Shown: positions 8,427 through 16,914 of the stretch, piece by piece | Numbering within the stretch: the stretch's first letter is position 1 | Layout: each line of letters opens with the position of its first letter | Assembly (NCBI GenBank): GCA_001910725.1 | Contig: MJGA01000001.1 | Coordinates: forward strand, 372,001-436,000 | Source of the DNA: Phanerodontia chrysosporium | Lineage: Eukaryota; Basidiomycota; Agaricomycetes; Polyporales; Phanerochaetaceae | Reading direction: 5' to 3' | DNA length: 64,000 bases | Position numbers and translations under genes: made by a program | The notes under the pieces: model-generated | The model's database searches: none | What the model saw: the letters and a program-made list of their open reading frames with translations, nothing else | What the model was told of the DNA's origin: nothing

Positions 8427-11400
8427 GTGCTAGATCCTTTTTCGAATCACTATCGTGTACCTGTAAAGCTCACCGGACTCAATAAAACTATTCGCACGCC
8501 TGCAATGATTGACTCCGGTGCGACTTCGCTGTTCATCCACGAGGATTTCTGTAAACAACACAAGATCCTCACGGTACCACTCAAGAAGGAAATCACACTG
8601 TACAACATCGACGGAACCAAGAATGAAGCAGGGTCTATCACACGCCGTGCCAGACTCCAGCTCACTGTGGGTTCTTATACGTTTAAGGAGGAGTTTCTTG
8701 TCACGAACATCGGTCCGGAGGACGTCATCCTCGGACTTCCGTGGCTCAAGAAATGGAATCCGAACATCGACTGGGAAACGGGAGATGTCCAGTTTCAGCT
8801 CCGCGGCGGAGCTGAGGACACCCCGGTTTTCGGCATCCATCAGATTGACGCCAACCGCTCCGAACGCCGCGAATGGCTTCGAGCAGGCATTGTTGAGGAC
8901 GCCAAGGACGAAGTCTGGATTCTCGCCGGCTACACTTACTCGCAAGCGATTGCGGTCGAAGCTAACCGCGAGAAGTACGCCAAGACGTTTGAAGAGCTGG
9001 TCCCCAAGGAGTACCATCGGCACAAGAAAGTGTTCTCCGAAGAAGAATCGCACCGCCTTCCGAAGCATCAGCCCTGGGATCACACGATAGATCTCGTTCC
9101 GGACGCCCCGGCCTCGATTAAATCGAAGGTTTATCCCATGTCCCCGATCGAGAATGAAGAACTACAGCGGTTCATCGACGACGCACTCGCCAAGGGCTAT
9201 ATCGTCCCCAGCAAGTCTCCGATCGCTTCCCCTGTCTTCTTCATCAAGAAAAAGGACGGCAAGCTCCGGTTCATCCAGGATTACCGCAAGCTCAACGACA
9301 TCACCGTGAAGAATCGCTACCCCCTTCCGCTCGCCTCCGATATCATCGGGAAGCTCCAGGGCGCTAAGATCTTTACCAAGTTCGACGTCCGTTGGGGCTA
9401 CAACAACGTCCGGATTAAGGAAGGTGACAAGTGGAAAGCCGCCTTCGTCACCAACCGCGGTCTCTTCGAGCCCCGAGTTATGTACTTCGGTCTGTGCAAC
9501 AGCCCTGCCACGTTCCAGGCCCTCATGAACCACATCTTCGCCGACCTCATCGCTGAGAGCAAGGTCGCAGTTTACCTCGACGACATTCTCATCTGGTCGA
9601 ACGATCTCGCTTCGCATCAGAAGATTGTTCACGAGGTCCTGGCACGCCTCGCCAAATACGATCTGTACCTTCGGCCCGAAAAGTGCGAGTTCGAGCGCTC
9701 AGAGATCGAGTATCTTGGGCTCCTCATCAGCGAAGGACAAGTCGGCATGGACCCCGGCAAGGTTAAGGCAGTAGCCGAGTGGCCGACCCCGAAGAACCTC
9801 AAGGACGTACGAGGCTTCGTTGGGTTCGCCAACTTCTATCGCCGTTTCATCAAGGACTTCTCAAAGATCTGCCGCCCGCTGCACGATCTGACGAAGAAGG
9901 ACACTCCGTTTAATTGGGGTCCCGCGCAGGCAGAAGCCTTCGAGACGCTCAAGCGCGCTTTCACGACTCAGCCCGTGCTCGCCATGTGGAGCATTGATCG
10001 GCCAACTCGCGTCGAGACCGATGCTTCTGGTTACGCCACCGGAGGAGTCATAGCCCAACGCAACCCTGAAGATGGTCTCTGGCATCCAATCGCGTATCGC
10101 TCGCAAACTATGAGCCCCGCCGAGCGGAACTACGAGATCTGGGACCGTGAGATGCTTGCAATCATCGAAGCTCTCAAGGACTGGCGCCAGTTCCTCGAAG
10201 GTCTCCCGAAGCCTTTTGAAATCTGGACCGATCATCAGAATCTCCAGTACTGGAAGACTGCGCAGAATCTCACGCGGCGACAAGCCCGCTGGGCCTCCTA
10301 CCTCGCCGAATACGACTTTCGCATCGTCCATCGCCCCGGCAAGACACATCTCCTCGCCGACCCGCTCTCCCGGCCTTCCTCGCTGCATGTCTCTGACGAA
10401 GAGGACAACCGCTCGCAGATAGTATTGAAGCCGGAGCTGTTTAAGATAGCCGCCACGGTAGCTTTCGCAAACCCCTCCCCCCTCGAGAAGCGCATTCGCG
10501 ACTGCTCCGAAAAGGAAAAAGAAGTCGCAGACGCTCTGCAGGTTCTCTGGACCAAGGGGCCCCGCAAGCTGCGCAATGGCGTTCTCGAATGGGAAGAAGA
10601 CAACGGCCTTCTGTACTACCATGGGAAAGTCTATGTGCCGAACAGTGCCGCGCTGCGCAACGACGTCATCAAGTCTTGCCACGACGCGCCAACTGCCGGA
10701 CACCCTGGGAAGCACACCACCCTCGAGTTGGTCTCTCGGTACTATTGGTGGCCGCGCATCTCCGCCGACGTTAGCCGCTACGTGCTCGGCTGCGACCAAT
10801 GCCAACGGTACAAGTCCGCCCCGCATCCGAAGGCCACCCTACAGCCCCACGACGTCCCTTCAGGGCCTTGGGAACACGTCGGCGTGGATCTCATCACGCA
10901 GCTCCCACGCGATGCCAAGACCAAGAAGGACTCGATCGCGGTCTACGTGGACCATTACTCGGATCAGTGCCACCTTGTGCCGGTCGACTCGACGATCACT
11001 GCTGCCGGCATGGGCGACGTCCACTACACGGACATCTTCCGTCTCCACGGCCTCCCACGCAAGATCTTCTCCGATCGTGGACCCCAGTTTGCAGCCCAGT
11101 ATATGCGAGCGCTGTATAAGCGCCTCGGCATCGCTACCGGTCTCACCACAGCATATCACCCGGAAGGCAACGGCAAGGTCGAACGCAAGAACCAGGAAGT
11201 CGAGAAATTCCTGCGTCTCTTCGTCTCCCAGCGCCAAGACGACTGGGTCGATTGGCTCCCGATGGCCGAGTTTACCCTGAACTCACACGTGTCTAGTGCT
11301 ACCGAGCGCACGCCCTTCGAGATTGTTTACGGCTATACACCGGACTTCACGATCCCGGCCGGCAAACACACCAAGGTTCCCGCCCTCGATGAGCGCCTAG

Positions 11401-12062
11401 ATCGCATGGCTCACGTTCGCAAAGAGGCCGAAGCTGCCCTGCGCTTAACCAAAGCCCGAATGAAGGAGGAATACGAGGCCGCAAAGAAACGCGCCCATTC
11501 CTTCAAAGTCGGCGATCAGGTTTGGCTCAGCACGAAGGACCTCAGCATCGATCAGCCCTCGCCCAAGCTCGGCCCCCGCCAGCTGGGTCCGTTTAAGGTT
11601 CTGGAGAAGATCGGCGATCTGGACTATCGGCTCGAGCTCCCGAGCTGGCTGAAAATCCACCTGGTTTTCCATGTCAACCGCCTCAGCCCATGGCACGATC
11701 AGGGCGTCGAGAAGCCCCTGCCTCCCAAACCTGTCAAGGTTGCCGGCGAAGAAGAATACGTCGTCGAAAAGATCCTCGACAGCCGCATATACCGCCGCCA
11801 ACTGCAATACAAGGTCCGCTGGAAAGGCTACGGCCAGGCCGGCGACACGTGGGAAAAGGCAGACAACCTCAAGCACGCCAAGGCCCTGGTCAACAAATTC
11901 CATCGCGAAAATCCAGAAGCGCCCCGCAAGCTCGCTGCCACCGCCTTCGAAGCCCTTGCCGCCTCTTTTCGCCCGTTCATCACCGAAGTCGACGTCTCTC
12001 TCCTTCCTGCCTCCGATCGCGCTAAGGCCGATCTCGATTGGGAGGAGGGGCGCCACGTCTGA
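8427..12062 (+). CDS. Pol polyprotein: protease, RT, RNase H, integrase, chromodomain
   Basis: The frame is open from 8235 and is probably expressed only as a Gag-Pol fusion; counted from GTG 8427 it has 1211 codons. Domains in order: aspartic protease (IDSGATS, about residue 30), reverse transcriptase (FTKFDVRWGYNN, YLDD near residue 381), RNase H (ETDASGYATGG near 527, WTDHQNLQYW), integrase zinc region (GHPGKHTTLE, GCDQCQRYK, about 750-790), integrase catalytic triad (GVDLITQL, FSDRGPQF, KVERKNQEVE) and a chromodomain at about 1107-1160 (EEYVVEKILDSR, VRWKGYG, DTWE). No stop or frameshift interrupts it and catalytic residues look intact, so the element could be autonomous. Chromodomains of this type bind methylated histone tails and guide integration. 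Confidence 0.95.
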   Translation: MLDPFSNHYRVPVKLTGLNKTIRTPAMIDSGATSLFIHEDFCKQHKILTVPLKKEITLYNIDGTKNEAGSITRRARLQLTVGSYTFKEEFLVTNIGPEDVILGLPWLKKWNPNIDWETGDVQFQLRGGAEDTPVFGIHQIDANRSERREWLRAGIVEDAKDEVWILAGYTYSQAIAVEANREKYAKTFEELVPKEYHRHKKVFSEEESHRLPKHQPWDHTIDLVPDAPASIKSKVYPMSPIENEELQRFIDDALAKGYIVPSKSPIASPVFFIKKKDGKLRFIQDYRKLNDITVKNRYPLPLASDIIGKLQGAKIFTKFDVRWGYNNVRIKEGDKWKAAFVTNRGLFEPRVMYFGLCNSPATFQALMNHIFADLIAESKVAVYLDDILIWSNDLASHQKIVHEVLARLAKYDLYLRPEKCEFERSEIEYLGLLISEGQVGMDPGKVKAVAEWPTPKNLKDVRGFVGFANFYRRFIKDFSKICRPLHDLTKKDTPFNWGPAQAEAFETLKRAFTTQPVLAMWSIDRPTRVETDASGYATGGVIAQRNPEDGLWHPIAYRSQTMSPAERNYEIWDREMLAIIEALKDWRQFLEGLPKPFEIWTDHQNLQYWKTAQNLTRRQARWASYLAEYDFRIVHRPGKTHLLADPLSRPSSLHVSDEEDNRSQIVLKPELFKIAATVAFANPSPLEKRIRDCSEKEKEVADALQVLWTKGPRKLRNGVLEWEEDNGLLYYHGKVYVPNSAALRNDVIKSCHDAPTAGHPGKHTTLELVSRYYWWPRISADVSRYVLGCDQCQRYKSAPHPKATLQPHDVPSGPWEHVGVDLITQLPRDAKTKKDSIAVYVDHYSDQCHLVPVDSTITAAGMGDVHYTDIFRLHGLPRKIFSDRGPQFAAQYMRALYKRLGIATGLTTAYHPEGNGKVERKNQEVEKFLRLFVSQRQDDWVDWLPMAEFTLNSHVSSATERTPFEIVYGYTPDFTIPAGKHTKVPALDERLDRMAHVRKEAEAALRLTKARMKEEYEAAKKRAHSFKVGDQVWLSTKDLSIDQPSPKLGPRQLGPFKVLEKIGDLDYRLELPSWLKIHLVFHVNRLSPWHDQGVEKPLPPKPVKVAGEEEYVVEKILDSRIYRRQLQYKVRWKGYGQAGDTWEKADNLKHAKALVNKFHRENPEAPRKLAATAFEALAASFRPFITEVDVSLLPASDRAKADLDWEEGRHV

Positions 12063-12088
12063 CGACCTCGCGAGGACGCTCGGTTTTA

Positions 12089-12100
12089 GGAGGGGGGTAA
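12089..12100 (+). promoter_or_regulatory. Polypurine tract
   Basis: GGAGGGGGGTAA directly precedes the 3' LTR. A purine run at this place is the RNase H-resistant primer for plus-strand DNA synthesis. Confidence 0.85.
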
Positions 12101-12794
12101 TGTCACGGATGTGACGGTGCCGCCCTATTTTTCGCCGATTTTTGGCTATTTTCCTCGATTAATCCAACGGGCGAGCAGCCCTCGCGCCGTCTGGAGTCCT
12201 AGCCGCCCACACTCAGCGCCTGGCCACTCAGCGCCAGCGCCCTGATGGCGCATCACCCCTAGACGCCAGCGCATCCCGCTGCGCGCTCAGACACTGCCCG
12301 GATCACCGGTCTGCCTTGCAACCGGTTCCCCGGATCGCCGAGAAGGCCCTGTCATCCCCGATGACTCCCCTCGCCGAGACACGCCGAGCTGTTCAGCCTG
12401 ATGACACAGCCTCGGCCCGACGCAGCCTCGAGACACTGCCAGCTGACACAGCCTCGTGACATAGCCCCAGCACAGCCTCGCCGCGCAGCCCGCGTCGCAG
12501 CCTCGCTGGCTATGCTGAGCGCTGCCCATCAGCTTATGTAATCGTATAGCCTGCCCTGAACTCTTGTAGTATATATAGGTAGCACCTCTCGCTCCTGTCC
12601 GTCATCTCGACCTCTTGGTCAATACGGACAGGTAAGCCCCCGCCTGTATTGTAGTTATAAACACTAATGATATCTTGGTCAATACGGACAGCTGCATAAG
12701 TTGTGCGTCGCCGCGTGACCCGCTCCGCTGCACCTCGTCGTCGTCATCCCCATCCGTCCTCCCTCGTGTAGCGTTGAGCCCTTGCTCCGCGACA
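12101..12794 (+). repeat. 3' LTR (694 bp)
   Basis: Same length and, apart from one base, the same sequence as the 5' LTR as far as I can compare by eye. It is followed at once by the right copy of the GAACC target duplication (12795-12799). Confidence 0.96.
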
Positions 12795-12864
12795 GAACCC
12801 TCCTGTGAGAGAATCGAATCCGAAGATGCGCAGCCGGTTCCATGAAAGATCCGACTTGGTCTGA

Positions 12865-13133
12865 CTACCAGGAGGCTGCCTGTACCCAGATACCAGGTTG
12901 TTTCCACTTGAGCGCCGCGTCCATTATCGCCTTCAGAACCTGAGTGAGGTCAACGGTGCCGGTAAATTCGAAGTTGCTTCCGATGAAGAGCTCATGCGTA
13001 TAGGCCAGCTCCAACGGTGAAGGAAGAGAGACTTGGGCGAGCTCAGCGGACACAGCATTGAGTGCGGCGACGGCTTTCTTGTCCAACGATTTGCTTTTAA
13101 CCGTGGCACGACGAGAAGGTCGCGAGATGAGGC
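12865..13133 (-). CDS. Orphan coding-like exon beside the retrotransposon
   Basis: On the minus strand a frame open for about 88 codons runs from a TAA near 13134 to TAG at 12867-12865 (contains SLDKKAVAALNAVSAE, SPLELAYTHELFIGSN and TQVLKAIMDAAL). Composition and codon usage look protein-like, more so than the other frames here, but there is no convincing ATG in frame and no family I recognise. GTATCTGGGT near its 3' end could be a donor, in which case the gene would continue leftwards and be cut by the retrotransposon, whose end is only 70 bp away. Alternatively it is a remnant. Confidence 0.3.
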
Positions 13134-13314
13134 ACGTTTAATCATGGATGAAGCCCGGGTGACGCTGCTCGAAGTTAGACGCGCGTTTCTTTGACTATCA
13201 TCTTGACGGTCAGCACCTTCAGTCTTTGTTGCTCATCCTGCCGGAAAACAGATAGCGGTCTCTCACCGCCTGCAGTTGTCTGGAAGAGCAATAACACGCT
13301 TCTATACTACAACA

Positions 13315-14162
13315 ATGGCAACACAAACAGGGCCTACCCTCGATCTCCTTGTCATTGCATACGGATCAGCAGCGAACGACCCACCAGACGACACGCGCTT
13401 CACAGGAGAGGACCAACGGCGTGTAGAGCTCAAGTTTACTCCAGTAGTTCCGCCTGGCGTCGCGGGCAACTTGCGCCGCATGCAGGACTGGGCGCGTGAG
13501 GTTGTGACCGGGCTAATGCTCGAGGTGAAGCATAGCAATCAGTGGCACTGTGAATTTTGCAGTACGTCTCACCGTCATCACTGTGTTTGGAATATTTCAC
13601 AGCTTTAGACAAACTTGCGCGCGAGAGCCACATGAACTTCGCGTCATGGATGCACTTGTCGCCACCCAAGATGATAGTTTATGTATGCGATTCTCTCACG
13701 CGTTTGATCGTCTTCATGGCCGCTGACGGACTTGCATAGGTCCACCTGTTATGCGACACTCGCGGTTCGAAATGCTTCCAACACGTAAAAGCTGCCGAAC
13801 GCGAAATGGCTGCAATCACCGGCCAACCCCTTGCCAGCGGTCCTCCTGTCCATCTTGTCCCTGGTGCTGTGTATGCAGCCGCTGCAAGTTGCACCAAATG
13901 CGAGCGTGAAGACACAGTAAGTCAAAACATGATTCGGTGTGGACGGTGCAAGCTAGCCCGGTACGTCTGCATGTGCAGGTCCTGGTTCATAGGAGACTTA
14001 CATTGTGTCCTTCCACAGATATTGCAGGTAAGATTGCGCACGCTGACACACCTATGCCCGAGTCTCATATCGATTGACAGCAAGGAGTGCCAGACCTCAG
14101 ACTGGCCTAGGCATAAGATGAACTGTAAGGTCACCAAGGAGGTCAAGTGGGTCTGGACTTGA
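13315..14162 (+). CDS. MYND-type zinc-finger protein
   Basis: A small protein whose C-terminus is an MYND finger: CTKCERED, RCGRCKLARYC, then KECQTSDWPRHKMNC, giving the usual Cys pairs and the final HxxxC. The finger normally mediates protein-protein contacts; the N-terminal 130 residues have no motif I know. Exons are 13315-13561, 13609-13682, 13740-13960, a 9-nt microexon 14019-14027, and 14081-14162, all GT-AG and in frame. The microexon encodes part of the R-Y-C-S that holds a zinc-binding Cys. ATG 13315 is the first ATG and the frame stays open through each junction. Stop TGA is at 14160-14162. Confidence 0.8.
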
Positions 14163-14483
14163 GCCACATCATTCTGAATTAGACCCAAACGTATATCGTC
14201 AGCAAACTCTGGCTTCACTTATTCTGAGTCTCTCGTGCTTAATATCTTGTGGTAGTTAGCCTCATTCCAGCCGATCGTGTTCATTGCTTCACTTCCACAA
14301 GATCGTCCAGGGGTTCAAGTTTCCTTTTCCCAAGTCCCATATGGTTTGCACTTACAAGATCGTGAAGTCCGTGATCGAGAGCGTGATATCATTAATGACA
14401 TGCTTACTCGGATCCTTGAAGCACAAATCTTCACAATAAAGACCTCTCGCGGTACCACCCCGCCATACCACCCCGCCAGAGTC

Positions 14484-15884
14484 TTATTCGTAGTAAGCAC
14501 TACACCCACGCCGTCGTTCAAGAGACACTGGGACCTCGCAGCACACTCCCGCAATGTCACTGAACCCGTGCTCTGCAAGCATCAGGAAGAGCCTAGCGAG
14601 GAATATCTCGCCACCCTCAACTCTCTCGTCCTCCTTCCCCTCGCCATCATTGTGCGAGTCCCTTCCTACGCCCCTTCCACCAGGAATCGTCAGGTCCAGC
14701 CACTTGAACGAGGACCTTTTTTCGGGGAGATCCCTCGCAATGTCGTAGAAGAGCCTGTCGAGCCTCTGAGCGGCGCCTTCGCAGGACGCATCGCGCAGCG
14801 TTGCCTTCTTGACGCTGCCGTGGAAGCCGATCAGCCCGACATCAAGTACCAGAGCGAGCGCGGAGAACTGCGGGAATCCCGAGCGGTCGATGTTCACCTT
14901 GGCGAGGAATTCGGCGACGGGCTGGAGCTGCGCCTGGAGCTTGTTCCTCGTCGACTGACTGTCGGGGGCATATAGTCTGCAACGACCGTAATTCCCCGCG
15001 CGGGACACGCCGACACGACAATGGTCAGTTGCCTCAACTTGTGAGATGATGAGATGGAAAGGACGGCATTGGGCTCGCTGAAGAAAAGTTCAGCACTTGG
15101 GACAATTGTCAAATATAAAGGCACTTACTAGGTTCTGCCTCTAAGTCTGGGTCATCCAATATGAGGTACACACTTAGTTCTTCCAGGCTAGGGCTGCAGG
15201 CGCGACAGGTTGCTGATGAAACGACAGAACAGGAGTCGGCAGCAGGTTGAGCTCCCGGACATGGTCCGGGCGAACGAAATGTGTGAACACCCCTACATAT
15301 CTTCAGGACACACGCAACTAAACGCAAGGTGATCAACGCGGGTACGTGCAGCCCGTACGAAGCCAGAGGGATCCGAGCAAGTGACATTGCTTGAAGGATT
15401 TAGCGCAATGGACAGCGCATTATGGTCCAGTCCCAAGAGACGCAGCTTCTGTAGCCTTTCGAAACAGGCCAAGACTGCGGCAAAGATTGTGTGGCGTGGT
15501 ATCATTATCAAACGTCCTCAGTTGCGATGGTGGAGCGCTAATGGGGACAGGGAAGTGGAATCTGAAGGGATGGTCCTGAGTTTGAAGTTGTGGAGGCTGG
15601 GCTCGCCTAGCCGGGGAAGCGACTGTACGGAGCTCATGAACGATGTGATAGGGACGTCCTCGCCTGTCCCTGAGTAAGGGCCAAACGGACGGGTCGGCGC
15701 GGTTGCAAGCACTACGCGGTGGATACGCCTACATAGTGAGGCTGGGCGACGCCTTGAGGAACTCGAGCAACATGTCGAACGTCTTTCGAGGGTACCACTG
15801 ATTCAGGCCCATGACCCGCAACTGTACCCAACGGCCGCTTACTCCCGCGATCTTGCCGTAGGCCGAATCGTCGGTTGTATGCAT
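14484..15884 (-). pseudogene. Possible F-box/LRR-like protein gene, apparently degraded
   Basis: Several protein-like minus-strand pieces lie in order but in different frames: 15884-15729 (begins MHTTDDSAYGKIAG, contains GRWVQLRVMGLNQWY), about 15712-15290 with leucine-rich text (FERLQKLRLLGLDHNAL), 15250-15120 (SPSLEELSVYLILDDPD) and 15060-14484 (HKLRQLTIVVSA, then APDSQSTRNKLQAQL). The style resembles the large F-box families of mushroom fungi. I could not find a set of introns that joins them without stops, and frame changes occur inside conserved-looking text, so this is either a broken copy or a gene hit by assembly indels. Weak call. Confidence 0.3.
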
Positions 15885-16180
15885 GTAGGAGTAGTAGACG
15901 TCATGAAACAGGTGCTACGCGAGAGATCGCCAGGTGCGAGAGAGGAGCGTGCAGGCATGCAGATCCTGCCTCTGTTCCACGGATTCCGGCCATGGTTTCT
16001 GCGCGACATTCATGGCTGGAGATGGCAGATAAATTCGCATATGATGTCGAGGGGAATATTTTTCGTGCTGAGATCAAAGTAGGATGAGCTATGGCTTGGG
16101 ACCATACGAATCGAACATGAGAACCACTATACGGCAGAGTTCAAGCGTTCTGGGGACCCTCGCATGAGCGTCAGACACAG

Positions 16181-16330
16181 TATATAAGCGCACTCGAGAG
16201 CCTCGTGCCCACCACAGCGACACCTACAATGCATACAAACCACGTTTTGCTAGTCACCTGGCATGGGTCAGATGCTCAACGAAGCTACGTAACGTTCACC
16301 GTAAACGGCAGCGGCGTGAACACAGTGTGA
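16181..16330 (+). other. TATA box followed by a 33-codon open frame
   Basis: TATATAAG at 16181-16188 is followed 48 bp later by ATG 16229 and a 33-residue frame ending TGA 16328-16330 (begins MHTNHVLLVTWHGSD). No homologue is known to me. The TATA context is the only support. The flanking region (15885-16228 and 16331-16914) has no other coding signal and may hold the 3' UTR of the gene ending at 16915. Confidence 0.2.
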
Positions 16331-16914
16331 TAGGAACATTGCATGTAGAACACAGAGAATTCTGGCAGAGTACGACAGAGTGAGTAAATCGGCGGAGAGT
16401 AACGATCTGCACAAAATACCCACATTTTTTGAAGGCTACAGAATGTCAACCTGCTCGCTGCGAGGACAACCCTCGGGCTACGGGAAGAAAATGTGAATTA
16501 AATTGCTCGCCCACCACGACTACCGCTACAAATACGTTACAGTCCGGGTTCGCAGAGACGGGAGAGCAGCCCCATTATTAGCACAGATCTGCTAGGGATA
16601 ACACCAAGAAAGGATAGAAGTGCCAAGTGCGACAAGTTCAGGAGGGACAACCGGTTTAGAGGCTGCCCTCGTCGTTGACGAGAAAGTAGCGTTACAGGAA
16701 ATGAATGATACACGAGAGCGCAAACGCAAAGCAGAATAAATTCAGAGCAGGCACAGATTGCATGGTGGGGGCCAGGTGGAATGGATATCATGACGGGCGG
16801 GCACGGTACCGTCGGGCTTGGTATGCAATACAACGTTGATGAGGAGTATAAACAATTAGATGAATCTTGTAAGATATAGCTTTCAGTAGTGGGACGCAGG
16901 CCTTGACGTCTGCC

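Larger units (their letters stand above)
5098..12794 (+). mobile_element. Complete chromodomain Ty3/Gypsy (Tf1/sushi-like chromovirus) LTR retrotransposon
   Basis: A 7.7-kb element bounded by 694-bp LTRs (TGTC...GACA) and a GAACC target duplication. Internal order: LTR, primer-binding region, short leader, an extra 229-codon frame, Gag with zinc knuckles, then protease, reverse transcriptase, RNase H, integrase and a C-terminal chromodomain, then a polypurine tract and LTR. This domain order and the chromodomain place it among chromoviruses, which tend to target heterochromatin through histone marks. The only LTR difference I noticed is t at 5117 against c at the matching 3' position, so the copy is very recent. 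The pol frame is open throughout. The only lesion-like feature is one UAG at 6634-6636 in the Gag frame. Confidence 0.96.
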
